In this document: positions 44,516 through 53,507 of the stretch, in pieces | How positions within the stretch are numbered: the stretch's first letter is position 1 | Layout of the letters: each line of letters begins with the position of its first letter | Source of the DNA: Tunicatimonas pelagia | GTDB taxonomy: Bacteria > Bacteroidota > Bacteroidia > Cytophagales > Cyclobacteriaceae | NCBI RefSeq assembly: GCF_030506325.1 | Contig: NZ_CP120683.1 | Span: 4,911,001-4,975,000, forward strand | Length of the DNA: 64,000 nt | Reading direction: 5' to 3' | Program-made: the position numbers and the translations under genes | The notes under the pieces: generated by a model | Database searches by the model: none | What the model saw: the letters and a program-made list of their open reading frames with translations, nothing else | What the model was told of the DNA's origin: nothing

Positions 44516-44989
44516 GCTCGTTTCTGCGAGAACGGCTATCTTTTTACTACCTCTTTCAACACTACTTATGTAATCACTTTTCAAGATTGTTCTGAGTACT
44601 TGCTGGAAACTGAGGTTTATCAGAAAGTTCAGGTACTTGGGTTTTCGTTCTTTCAGCAGCAAACTACAGAAATGAAGCATCTGTATGACCCTAGGGTCAA
44701 AGCGACTATTCTTTCAGTGATTAACCAATTTTTTGAGAAAAACCCCTCCGGGGTACTCATTGCTACTTTAGAGAGTTTAGACCATAAGCAGCAAGGCCGT
44801 AAGTTGCTATTTAACCGATGGTATCAGACATCGGGTGTAGTGCAAGAAATTGCTATGCATCAGGCAACGATCAGTGTTGAAGATATTCAGCTTAGTCACT
44901 TGTTGCTTATCAGAGAAGATAACCCGTATTATCGGAAAGTAATACGTGCTTTTAAGGAGTTTATTGAGCTACTAAAGCAGTATAAGTAA
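44499..44989 (+). pseudogene. DUF6169-like gene with probable 1-base frameshift
   Basis: The frame 44516-44989 reads ENGYLFTTSFNTTYVITFQ, then FFEKNPSGVLIATLESLDHK, RKLLFNRWYQTSG, which resembles the DUF6169 family of Bacteroidota. It has no start near its N-terminus. A TTG at 44499 in another frame gives LNLYKLVS, and shifting one base near 44526 joins it to ENGYLF. Unless a TTG at 44600 is used, which loses the conserved N-terminus, the gene seems broken. The family has no known function. Confidence 0.55.
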
Positions 44990-45015
44990 CGATGTTTTGC
45001 TGCTCATAATCCCTT

Positions 45016-46038
45016 TCAATTATACTGCACATAATGCTCCCACTTCGCTAGAACCGCCTGGAAATCTTCCGGTAATTCTGAGTCAAAAAATAGCTGCTCT
45101 TTGGTAACGGGGTGTTCAAAGCCGAGGGATTTGGCGTGCAGAGCTTGGCGAGGTAGTAGCTTAAAGCAATTCTCCACAAACTGTTTGTACTTGGTAAATT
45201 TCGTGCCTTTGCGAATCTCGCTTCCGCCGTACAGCGCATCGTTAAACAGTGGGTGGCCTAGATACTTCATATGGGCCCGAATCTGGTGGGTGCGACCGGT
45301 TTCTAGTTGGCACTGTAGCAGTGAAACGTAGCGCAGCGATTGAAGCACTTTATAATGAGTAATGGCATTTCGCCCCACATCTCCCTTTGGGAACGCCACC
45401 GTTACTCGTCGGTCTTTGGGGCTTCTTCCCAAATGCACATCAATAGTACCCTGCGGTTCTTCCGGCTCGCCCCAAACCAGAGCCAGATAGGTACGCTCAA
45501 TGGTATGATGAAAAAATTGCTTGGCTAATCCGCTCATGGCTGGCTCCGTTTTGGCGATCACCAGTAAGCCCGAAGTATCTTTATCAATGCGGTGTATCAA
45601 TCCGGGACGCCCTTCGTTGCCCTGCATGTGGGGCAGTTGCTGAAAGTGGTAGACCAAAGCATTTACTAGCGTACCCGACCAGTTTTGATAGGCCGGATGC
45701 ACCACCATTCCGGCGGGTTTGTTAACTACCAGTAGATAGTCATCCTCGAACACAATGTTTAGCGGAATATTTTCGGGAAGCACCTCGGTATCACGGGGTG
45801 GGGTGGGTAGTGAAACCACAATTTCATCGTCGGGGCGAACCTTATAATTAGGCTTAACCGACTGCTCATTCACTAGTACGTAGCCTTCCCTAATGGCTGC
45901 TTGCACCTTCGAGCGAGTAACGTTAGGTAAAAACGTAATAAGGTACTTATCAATCCGGACAAGCTCCTGGTTGGGCGAGGCAACCAGGCGGTGGTGCTCA
46001 AACAATTCTTCCGACTCTTCGGTATCATCAAAACTCAT
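45016..46038 (-). CDS. rluD: RluA/RluD-family pseudouridine synthase
   Basis: A 340-residue enzyme: an S4 RNA-binding domain (about 25-80, RIDKYLITFLPNVTRSKVQAAI) and a RluA catalytic domain with the active-site Asp in GLIHRIDKDTSGLLVIAKT. LETGRTHQIRAHMKYLGHPLFND completes the fold. It most likely makes pseudouridines in 23S rRNA; RluD is the best guess from length and S4 domain. Confidence 0.93.
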   Translation of the reverse strand: MSFDDTEESEELFEHHRLVASPNQELVRIDKYLITFLPNVTRSKVQAAIREGYVLVNEQSVKPNYKVRPDDEIVVSLPTPPRDTEVLPENIPLNIVFEDDYLLVVNKPAGMVVHPAYQNWSGTLVNALVYHFQQLPHMQGNEGRPGLIHRIDKDTSGLLVIAKTEPAMSGLAKQFFHHTIERTYLALVWGEPEEPQGTIDVHLGRSPKDRRVTVAFPKGDVGRNAITHYKVLQSLRYVSLLQCQLETGRTHQIRAHMKYLGHPLFNDALYGGSEIRKGTKFTKYKQFVENCFKLLPRQALHAKSLGFEHPVTKEQLFFDSELPEDFQAVLAKWEHYVQYN

Positions 46039-46086
46039 AGTGGTAGCTTTCTTTCGGCAACAAATTTATGCATTTTAAGCGATCTT

Positions 46087-47025
46087 ATGCGCCCAATAAA
46101 AATGCGTAACGCTTCACCGATTATTCAGCAACTGGACAACGCTCGGTTGAACCAAGCCCGGGTAGCAGTCTCGGTACTTCGGTTAGACAAAATGTATCCT
46201 GATCTTTCAGGCAATAAGTGGTACAAACTAAAGTATAATCTGCAACAAGCCCGAGCTGAAGGTAAAAGTACGCTATTGACTTTTGGCGGGGCTTACTCCA
46301 ATCATATTTACGCTACGGCGGCGGCCGGAAAATTGTACGATTTTGATACTATTGGTATTATTCGGGGCGAACGTCCGAAAACGCTAAACCCTACTTTACG
46401 GTTTGCTGAAGCCTACGGAATGCAATTGCACTTTGTGAGTCGGGAAGCGTATCGGAACAAAGAAAGTGATCTGTTTACGGAGCAACTTCAACAGAAGTTT
46501 GGCTCATTTTATCGGCTTCCGGAAGGTGGTACGAACGGGTTGGCGATTAAAGGTTGTTCGGAGATATTACCAACGCCGCTAGAGTATGATTTCATTTGCA
46601 GTAGCGTGGGCACCGGAGGAACGCTGGCTGGATTATTAGTACAGTTAGCCGGACAAAAACAGGTGCTTGGCTTTCCGGCACTTAAGGGTGGAAATTTTCT
46701 GTACGATGAGATCAATCAGCTTACGACGAACTTCAATAATCAATCATACACTAATTATCAGCTAGTTACTGATTACCATTTTGGGGGCTATGCGAAGGCG
46801 AATGCCGAATTGATTACCTTTATCAATCACTTTTATCAGAAGCATCCTATTCCGCTAGATCCGGTCTACAACGGGAAGCTGTTCTACGGACTTTATGATC
46901 TAATCCAGCAGCAATACTTTAGGGAGGGTACTCGTCTGTTGGTGATTCATACTGGCGGACTGCAAGGCATTACTGGGTTCAATGAGCGGTACCCTAACAA
47001 AAAATTATGTATTTTAGAAGGTTAG
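46087..47025 (+). CDS. PLP-dependent ACC deaminase/D-cysteine desulfhydrase family
   Basis: From the ATG at 46087 the product has 312 residues; a longer frame from 45991 overlaps the rluD start and lacks homology there. The PLP lysine lies in LSGNKWYKLKYNL, the phosphate-binding area is FGGAYSNHIYATAAAG, and SSVGTGGTLAGLL is the glycine-rich loop. Family enzymes deaminate ACC or desulfurate D-cysteine; the substrate cannot be separated by eye. Confidence 0.88.
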   Translation: MRPIKMRNASPIIQQLDNARLNQARVAVSVLRLDKMYPDLSGNKWYKLKYNLQQARAEGKSTLLTFGGAYSNHIYATAAAGKLYDFDTIGIIRGERPKTLNPTLRFAEAYGMQLHFVSREAYRNKESDLFTEQLQQKFGSFYRLPEGGTNGLAIKGCSEILPTPLEYDFICSSVGTGGTLAGLLVQLAGQKQVLGFPALKGGNFLYDEINQLTTNFNNQSYTNYQLVTDYHFGGYAKANAELITFINHFYQKHPIPLDPVYNGKLFYGLYDLIQQQYFREGTRLLVIHTGGLQGITGFNERYPNKKLCILEG

Positions 47026-47071
47026 TGTTTACCAGAAGCTAACGGTTTGTATTAATTCAAAAGCACAACTC

Positions 47072-47776
47072 ATGAAAAATTTTGTACTTAGCCTGCTCAG
47101 CCTGTTCGTTTTTAGTGGAGCGTTTGCCCAGAAATGTGATGACAACTTCTACCGAATGGAACCCGGCTCCACCTTTCATCTTACTTACTACGATAAAAAA
47201 GATAAAACAACCGCTCGCCAAGAAAATGTGGTGACCGATACTAACGAAAACGGAAGCACACTGGAGGCGACCGTTAGCACCAAGCTGTTTGATAAGAAAG
47301 ACAAATTAATCACCGACGGTTCGTTTCTGGTAATTTGTGAGGGAAACGGGGTAAAAGTTGATATGAATCAAATGATACAGTCGATGGATCAGTTGAAGTC
47401 AATGGAAGGTATGAACACAGAAATTGAGACAGACTATATTTCACTGCCGTCTGATATGTCGGTAGGGCAAGTGCTACCCGATAGTAAGACAACAATAAAA
47501 ATGGGTAGTGGCGGAATCAGTATGATGTCGAGCGAAGTGGTGATTACCGACCGCAAGGTAGTTGCCCAAGAAGAGATTGCCACTCCCGCCGGTACGTTCG
47601 ATTGCTATAAAATCACCTACACTACGAATGTAAATATGAAAGTGATGGGTGGGGGACGTACTATGTCGTACCCGGGCGTAAACTGGTTTGCTCGCAATGT
47701 AGGAATGGTAAAATCGGAGAGCTACGACCAAAAAGGAAACTTAGAGTCGTATACGCTGCTAACCAAGTTAGAATAA
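47072..47776 (+). CDS. Secreted TapB/DUF3108-like protein
   Basis: A 234-residue periplasmic protein (signal MKNFVLSLLSLFVFSGAFAQ). Strand-rich, with GSTFHLTYYDKKDKTTA and AGTFDCYKITYTTNV, then PGVNWFARNVGMVKSESYD. This is the pattern of TapB/DUF3108-like proteins that look like half-barrels for lipid or lipoprotein handling. Function uncertain. Confidence 0.72.
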   Translation: MKNFVLSLLSLFVFSGAFAQKCDDNFYRMEPGSTFHLTYYDKKDKTTARQENVVTDTNENGSTLEATVSTKLFDKKDKLITDGSFLVICEGNGVKVDMNQMIQSMDQLKSMEGMNTEIETDYISLPSDMSVGQVLPDSKTTIKMGSGGISMMSSEVVITDRKVVAQEEIATPAGTFDCYKITYTTNVNMKVMGGGRTMSYPGVNWFARNVGMVKSESYDQKGNLESYTLLTKLE

Positions 47777-47786
47777 GACCAAGACC

Positions 47787-48248
47787 TTAATCTGCTAACA
47801 ACTCAACCATTCCGGGGGCGTTCTGCATTCGGGCATGGTCGAGGGCGGTATTACCTCGCTGATCTTTGATACTTTTATCGGCCCCGTGTTTTAGTAGCAA
47901 TTCGGCAATCTTTCGCTGTCCGAAGGTGGCGGTGTAAATAAGAGCAGTGGCTCCGTTAGTATTCTGTCGATTTACGTCGGCTCCGCGTTCAATCAGCAAT
48001 TGAGCCACCCGAGGGTACCCTTTAAAACAAACCCCCATCAGTGCGGTATTTCCCGCCGCATCCTGCACATTAATGTCCGCTCCGGCATCCAGTAGATGCT
48101 CAGTCATTTTCAACTGTTCGTTGTAACTGGCCAAAATTAGCGGTGGAAATCCCCGTGGGTCTCGCTTCTCTATGAGGGCCGGTGTTTCAGATAAATGCCG
48201 TTTTACTTCGGTAATTTCTCCTAAACGAATTGCTTCAAAATAGTCCAT
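47787..48248 (-). CDS. Ankyrin repeat protein
   Basis: A 153-residue cytosolic protein made of four ankyrin repeats (RGFPPLILASYNEQLKMTEH, AAGNTALMGVCFKGYPRVAQ, NGATALIYTATFGQRKIAEL, RGNTALDHARMQNAPGM). Protein-protein binding role. It is divergent from oxyR with a 153-bp gap; ankyrin proteins next to oxidative-stress genes are known in proteobacteria. Confidence 0.9.
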   Translation of the reverse strand: MDYFEAIRLGEITEVKRHLSETPALIEKRDPRGFPPLILASYNEQLKMTEHLLDAGADINVQDAAGNTALMGVCFKGYPRVAQLLIERGADVNRQNTNGATALIYTATFGQRKIAELLLKHGADKSIKDQRGNTALDHARMQNAPGMVELLAD

Positions 48249-48359
48249 GCCAGAAATATATGAAAAAAGGAGCTATGGGAGCTCCTTCATAATAAATAGT
48301 TTGTAGAGAATTCACCGCATGGTAGCGGATCAAACAATACTACCGAATATAAAATCATA

Positions 48360-48388
48360 AATCAAATTGATTATATTGATGAATCAAT
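48360..48388. promoter_or_regulatory. Four-part inverted-repeat operator before oxyR
   Basis: Two inverted repeats lie in tandem: AATCAA/TTGATT at 48360-48372 and ATTGAT/ATCAAT at 48375-48388. Four half-sites fit a LysR-type (T-N11-A) tetramer site. It ends 13 bp before the oxyR ATG and could control oxyR and the divergent ankyrin gene. Confidence 0.55.
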
Positions 48389-48401
48389 AGTTTTTCTCTA
48401 T

Positions 48402-49331
48402 ATGACGCTTACGCAATTAGAATATATCGTTGCACTGGATGCTCATCGGAATTTTGCTCGAGCTGCCGCTCATTGTTTTGTGACTCAGCCGACGCTTAGT
48501 ATGCAGATAAGAAAGCTGGAAGATGAGCTGGGAATTGTGCTGTTTGACCGAAACAAGAAACCAGTTTCGCCCACTAGCATAGGAGCTCAAGTGATAGCCG
48601 AAGCCCATAGTACCTTAGCCAGTCTTCAGAAAATTCGGGAGGTGGTTCACCAGCATACCGACGAAATAGCCGGAAGGCTACGAATGGGCATGATCCCTAC
48701 GCTTAGCCCGTATTTGTTACCTCGTTTATTACCCAAGTTGGCCAAAAAATATCCGAAAATAGATTTCGAGATTGAAGAACTGGTATCAGAACAGCTCGTA
48801 GAAAAACTGCATCAAGAACAGTTAGATATCGGCGTGTGGGTAGCTAATCGCCGGGAGCCAGATTTGGTACATACTCCGCTGTTCTACGAAAAATTTCTGA
48901 TCTACCTACCGGAAGGGCATCCTTACCCTAAATCTTCCATCGCTTTGCAGCAGCTCGACATGAACCATATTTGGTTGCTGAAGGAGGGGCACTGCTTTCG
49001 CGATCAGGTAGAAAAAATCTGTGGAAATTTTGCTCAATCGCATCAGCAAATCAATTTTTTAAGTGGAAGCTTAGAAACATTGAAGAAAATGGTGGATCAG
49101 CACTACGGGTTCACGCTCTTACCCGAACTGGCGGTGAGAGAACTCTCGGCGGAACAGCGCGAGAATATTCGAGAGTTCAGAAACATTCAACCGCTACGAG
49201 AAATTAGTTTAACGTATCACAAGCGGTTCCCGCGGGAGAAATTGATCCGCATTACCAAGCAAGAGATTCAGGAAAGCATACCGCCTGAACTGCTCAATGA
49301 AGAACGTGGAAAAGTAATTCCTTGGAAGTAG
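48402..49331 (+). CDS. oxyR: Hydrogen peroxide-sensing LysR regulator OxyR
   Basis: A 309-residue LysR-type regulator with HTH QLEYIVALDAHRNFARAA and LysR-characteristic FVTQPTLSMQIRKLEDELG. Two cysteines nine residues apart in GHCFRDQVEKIC match the redox pair C199/C208 of E. coli OxyR, so it likely senses peroxide by disulfide formation. No katA or ahpC is beside it in the window. The inverted-repeat site 14 bp upstream supports autoregulation. Confidence 0.92.
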   Translation: MTLTQLEYIVALDAHRNFARAAAHCFVTQPTLSMQIRKLEDELGIVLFDRNKKPVSPTSIGAQVIAEAHSTLASLQKIREVVHQHTDEIAGRLRMGMIPTLSPYLLPRLLPKLAKKYPKIDFEIEELVSEQLVEKLHQEQLDIGVWVANRREPDLVHTPLFYEKFLIYLPEGHPYPKSSIALQQLDMNHIWLLKEGHCFRDQVEKICGNFAQSHQQINFLSGSLETLKKMVDQHYGFTLLPELAVRELSAEQRENIREFRNIQPLREISLTYHKRFPREKLIRITKQEIQESIPPELLNEERGKVIPWK

Positions 49332-49490
49332 TAAAGTGCCGAAAGAGAAACACCAGTTTATCTCTACTTGCGTATTGCTACAAACCGAATAACTTTGAAC
49401 TACCAAAGATTTTGAAAGAACTGTTTTGTCGTACACTCATTATTCATTATCCATTTCTCCCTATCAACAGTCAATTACTATCCACTGTCT

Positions 49491-51437
49491 ATGAAAATTA
49501 GAAACACTTTTATTCTCGGGCTGGCTTCTGTCGTTCTGATGCATTGTCAGTCACCAACTGCTACGCAAATAGAACCTCACCAACTTTTTACTAATAATGC
49601 TGTACTACAGCGCGACATTGCTATGCCAGTGTGGGGTAGGGCCAACCCGGGTGGAGCGGTGGAGGTAGAAATAAACGGCCAGGTTGAACGAACGGAGGTG
49701 AGCCAGGATAGCAGTTGGCAAGTGAACCTAGCGGCAATGGAAGCCGGTGGGCCTTTTCAACTTATTATTCGAGGCGAAGAAGAAATTGTGCTGGAAAATG
49801 TGATGGTGGGCGATGTTTGGCTGGCTTCGGGTCAGTCTAACATGGAGTGGCCCTTGAGTGCTGAGGTGGACAATTACGAAGAAGAAATAGCCAATGCTAA
49901 CTACCCCAATATTCGCTTATTCACGGTGTATCGTAATACCAGCCTCGAACCTTTAAACCAACTGGATAGCGGTAGCTGGCAGGAGTGCTCACCGGAAACT
50001 GTGGCTAACTTCTCGGCAGTAGCCTATTTCTTTGGGCGAGAAATTCGGCAGGAGCAAGATGTTCCTGTTGGCTTACTGCACTCATCTTGGGGAGGTACAA
50101 CGGCGGAAGCCTGGGTAAGTGAAACCTCGGTACGGCAGATGGAAGATTTTTCTGCCCTGCTTGACGCTCTTCGTGTCGATGAATCAGGTGATTTGAGCTT
50201 CTCTGAGAAGCAAAAGCTGAAAGAACAAGTCATCGCCCAAGCTGATGCTCGCCTACCGGATGTCACCGTTCCGTTAGAAGATCAAGACTGGTCAGTCATG
50301 GAATTACCTACGCTGTGGGAAGATGCCAACCCGCCTTTAGCTGGCTACAATGGCTACGTATGGTTTCAGAAAACATTCACACTACCCCAATCGTACGAAA
50401 ATCAACCGCTTACCTTGCACCTAGGGGCAATTGACGATGCCGACATTACTTGGATAAACGGACAAAAGGTGGGTGAAACGGAAGGGTACAATGTGCTACG
50501 CACCTACGAAATTCCGCCTGAGCTAGTGAAAGGCGGCGAAAATACGATTACGGTGCGCGTGCTCGATACGGGAGGAGGCGGAGGCTTTTCCGGCCCCGCC
50601 GACAAAATGTACCTAGCGCGTGATGGTCAGCAGCTATCCGTGAACATAGTGGGCGATTGGAAGTACGATCAGAACCAGGAAGGAGACTTCCCGAACGTAT
50701 CACCGTATCCGCAGGAGCCTACGCTGCTATATAACGCCATGATTAATCCGCTACTGCCGTACCCACTAAAAGGAGTAATCTGGTACCAGGGCGAAAGTAA
50801 TGCGGGGCGAGCCCAGCAGTACCAAACCTTATTTCCTTTGCTAATTGACGATTGGCGCGCACAGTGGAGTATTGGCGATTTCCCGTTTCTGTTTGTGCAA
50901 CTAGCTAGTTTCAGTGCTCCGGGTTCTCATCCCGAAAACTGGCCCCGACTGCGCGAAGCTCAGTTAATGACGCTAAGCTTACCCAATACTGGTATGGCGG
51001 TTACCATTGATGTTGGCGACTCTATCGATATTCATCCTCGCAATAAGCAGGATGTTGGCTACCGATTAGCATTAGCAGCCCGAAAAGTAGCCTACGGAGA
51101 AGAAAATGTTTACTCCGGGCCCATCTACGAATCTATGCGAGTAGCCGATGATTCCGTTATTCTTACGTTTGAGGAGGTAGGAGAAGGAATCTTTAAAATG
51201 CCGGATGAAAAACTACGAGGGTTTGAAGTAGCCGGAGAAGATCGGCGGTTTTACCCTGCCCAAGCTACAATCATCAGCGATACTGAAATTTCGGTGAAAG
51301 CCTCGGAAGTAGCTCGCCCGGTGGCAGTGCGCTACGGTTGGCGCAGTAATCCTGACGTGAATCTGTACAACTCGGAAGGCTTACCGGCTTCTCCTTTTCG
51401 TACGGATGACTGGGAAGTGCTAGAGATTGAAAGTTAG
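49491..51437 (+). CDS. Sialate O-acetylesterase-like SGNH hydrolase (lipoprotein)
   Basis: A 648-residue lipoprotein (signal ending VVLMHCQS, Cys19). SGNH motif block I is WLASGQSNMEWPL and the third block is GVIWYQGESNAGR; a jelly-roll beta-galactosidase-like insert lies at about 290-380 (YVWFQKTFTLPQSYENQ). These enzymes remove O-acetyl groups from sialic acids or glycans. The envelope position fits scavenging; no sialic acid gene is near. Confidence 0.9.
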   Translation: MKIRNTFILGLASVVLMHCQSPTATQIEPHQLFTNNAVLQRDIAMPVWGRANPGGAVEVEINGQVERTEVSQDSSWQVNLAAMEAGGPFQLIIRGEEEIVLENVMVGDVWLASGQSNMEWPLSAEVDNYEEEIANANYPNIRLFTVYRNTSLEPLNQLDSGSWQECSPETVANFSAVAYFFGREIRQEQDVPVGLLHSSWGGTTAEAWVSETSVRQMEDFSALLDALRVDESGDLSFSEKQKLKEQVIAQADARLPDVTVPLEDQDWSVMELPTLWEDANPPLAGYNGYVWFQKTFTLPQSYENQPLTLHLGAIDDADITWINGQKVGETEGYNVLRTYEIPPELVKGGENTITVRVLDTGGGGGFSGPADKMYLARDGQQLSVNIVGDWKYDQNQEGDFPNVSPYPQEPTLLYNAMINPLLPYPLKGVIWYQGESNAGRAQQYQTLFPLLIDDWRAQWSIGDFPFLFVQLASFSAPGSHPENWPRLREAQLMTLSLPNTGMAVTIDVGDSIDIHPRNKQDVGYRLALAARKVAYGEENVYSGPIYESMRVADDSVILTFEEVGEGIFKMPDEKLRGFEVAGEDRRFYPAQATIISDTEISVKASEVARPVAVRYGWRSNPDVNLYNSEGLPASPFRTDDWEVLEIES

Positions 51438-51562
51438 GAAATTGTTACCACCCATAAATATTGTAGTTACAATAAACAAAATCTGGTACTATTCGTTATA
51501 GTGACTTATTGTTCTTTTTACTGTCAACCCCGGAGCTTTTCCGGGACAAACCCTTAACAATT

Positions 51563-52321
51563 ATGAACATGACTCGCATTTCCATTTTGTCATTATTTCT
51601 AGGTGCATTACTCTTTAGTTGTCAACAGAAGCCCGGCGGAACTGAAGCCGAAGTAAGCGAAGCGCAGGAAGTAGAAGAGGTAAGCTCTGCTGCTACTGAC
51701 TATTCAGTAAATACTGATCAAAGTCAAGTAGATTGGGTTGGCTTTAAACCGACTGGTCGCCATAACGGAACTATCGGCATTGAAGATGGAGCTATCTCGG
51801 TTCTTAACGGCGATGTAGTGGGTGGAAGCTTTACCCTGAATATGAACGACATTAATGTAGAAGACTTAGAAGGTGAGTATAAAGATAAACTGACCAATCA
51901 TCTTAAGTCGGGCGACTTTTTTAGTGTGGAAGAATATCCAACTGCTACTTTTGAGATTACCGGTGTAGAATCTTACTCGGGTGAAATGGCTGCTAATGAT
52001 GGCGACGATAAAATGAAGTTAGTGGTGAATGAAGAAGAGGTAGACGAATATAGTCTGGCTGATCCTACTCATTCTATCACTGGTAATTTAACCATGCGGG
52101 GTACTTCGCTAAGTGTCACTTTTCCGGCTAAAGTAAGCGTAACCGATGGTCAGGTAACTGCTAATGCAAAGTTTAATATTGATCGTACCAAGTGGGGTGT
52201 AAACTTCCGCGAAGAAAATGGCTACGAAGCTCGGGCTAAAGATGAGCTAATCTACGATACCGTAAACGTAGGATTTGATATTACTGCTTCAGAAGGAGAG
52301 CCTACTGCAATGGCTAAGTAA
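51563..52321 (+). CDS. YceI family lipoprotein
   Basis: 252 residues from the ATG at 51563; a longer TTG frame from 51509 has no signal at its start. The lipobox is LGALLFSC. The YceI body is seen in VDWVGFKPTGRHNGTIG, GEYKDKLTNHLKSGDFFSVE and NLTMRGTSLSVTFPAKVSV, a lipocalin-like barrel binding isoprenoids or lipids. An acidic spacer follows the Cys. A terminator follows at 52347. Confidence 0.9.
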   Translation: MNMTRISILSLFLGALLFSCQQKPGGTEAEVSEAQEVEEVSSAATDYSVNTDQSQVDWVGFKPTGRHNGTIGIEDGAISVLNGDVVGGSFTLNMNDINVEDLEGEYKDKLTNHLKSGDFFSVEEYPTATFEITGVESYSGEMAANDGDDKMKLVVNEEEVDEYSLADPTHSITGNLTMRGTSLSVTFPAKVSVTDGQVTANAKFNIDRTKWGVNFREENGYEARAKDELIYDTVNVGFDITASEGEPTAMAK

Positions 52322-52346
52322 TTACTTCATCAAGAAGTTAAAAAGG

Positions 52347-52376
52347 AAAGGGAGCCTCATCAGGGTCCCTTTTTTT
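52347..52376 (+). terminator. Rho-independent terminator after yceI
   Basis: Stem AAAGGGA/TCCCTTT plus CC/GG around a TCATCA loop with one G-G mismatch, followed by a T-run (to 52376). It lies 26 bp after the YceI stop. Confidence 0.88.
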
Positions 52377-52455
52377 AATGCTCTAAACTTCTTCAGAGAA
52401 CGTTGCCGACCAGACAATTAGCCTTACTAATCTTTCCCACTTCTATAAATCTTGG

Positions 52456-52463
52456 TAGCTTTG
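52456..52463 (+). promoter_or_regulatory. Perfect Bacteroidota -7 motif (TAGCTTTG)
   Basis: TAGCTTTG matches the TAnnTTTG consensus fully. The ATG of the next gene lies only 4 bp downstream (52467), so transcription would start at or next to the start codon. No clear -33 TTTG was found. Confidence 0.5.
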
Positions 52464-52466
52464 GGT

Positions 52467-53501
52467 ATGGACGAACTTCAAGAGAAATTTCGGCAGCAAT
52501 TTCCAGAGATACTGTACCTGTCAGCGGAAAATAGAACCGAACTGGAATATTGTTTACGCCAGAAGCAGTGGATACATGCGGATGAAAAAATAGTGTCGTT
52601 GGAAAAGCCAGGGGAGGGGAACATGAATGTAGTACTGCGGGTTGTCACTGACCGTCAGCGATTTATCGTGAAGCAGCCTCGTCCGTGGGTACAGAAATAT
52701 CCGCAGGTAGCCGCACCTATGAACCGAGTTGAGGTAGAAACTTCTTTTTACGAATTGATTTCCGCTCACCGCGAGTTGAAAGAAGCTACGCCCAAGCTAA
52801 TTGGATTTGACTCAGCCCAGTTTATTTTGGCTCTGGAAGATCTGGGTGACGGCAGCGATTTCACCTATCTCTACCAAAAAAAGCGGGAAATTACTACCGA
52901 AGAAGTCAGCACACTAGTTTCTTTTATTTCCCAGCTACACCAAATTCGCGCCGATACAGCTTCCGTGAATTTTCCAGATAATCGGGCGATGAAGGAGCTA
53001 AATCATGAGCATATTTTCAATTATCCTTTTCTGGAAGAAAACGGTTTTAATCTGGATGATGTGCAGCCCGGGTTGCAAGAAATATCACTGAAATATAAGC
53101 GGAACGAAGAGCTGAAAGCTAAAATCACTCGCTTGGGTGAGCGGTACTTGGCTACCGGAAACACGTTGTTGCACGGTGATTACTACCCCGGTAGTTGGCT
53201 AAAAACTGCTTCTGATATTGCTATTATTGATCCTGAATTTGCCTTCTTGGGCGACCCTGAGTTTGATATTGGAGTAATGGTTGCTCATTTGATGATGGCC
53301 GAAACTGCGCCAGAAATTATTCAGCAGGTTATGAATGAATACCAACAGCCAGAAGGTTACGACGAATTGTTACAACACGCCTACAGCGGAGTAGAAGTTC
53401 TACGAAGAATTATTGGTTTAGCTCAGTTGCCACTATCGCTTTCGTTAGAAGAAAAACGAGACTTGCTAACAAAAGCATCAGATTGGATACAGCAATACTA
53501 A
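52467..53501 (+). CDS. APH-like phosphotransferase (small-molecule kinase)
   Basis: 344 residues from the ATG at 52467 (in-frame TTG at 52452 is possible but overlaps the -7 motif). Aminoglycoside/choline/methylthioribose kinase fold: ATP-binding RFIVKQPRPWVQKYPQVA, Brenner motif LLHGDYYPGSWL, and IAIIDPEFAFLGDPEFDIG with the metal Asp. The PRPWVQKYP part is shared with methylthioribose-kinase-like proteins, but the substrate is open. 6 bp precede the ADP-ribosylglycohydrolase gene. Confidence 0.85.
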   Translation: MDELQEKFRQQFPEILYLSAENRTELEYCLRQKQWIHADEKIVSLEKPGEGNMNVVLRVVTDRQRFIVKQPRPWVQKYPQVAAPMNRVEVETSFYELISAHRELKEATPKLIGFDSAQFILALEDLGDGSDFTYLYQKKREITTEEVSTLVSFISQLHQIRADTASVNFPDNRAMKELNHEHIFNYPFLEENGFNLDDVQPGLQEISLKYKRNEELKAKITRLGERYLATGNTLLHGDYYPGSWLKTASDIAIIDPEFAFLGDPEFDIGVMVAHLMMAETAPEIIQQVMNEYQQPEGYDELLQHAYSGVEVLRRIIGLAQLPLSLSLEEKRDLLTKASDWIQQY

Positions 53502-53507
53502 GAAAAT

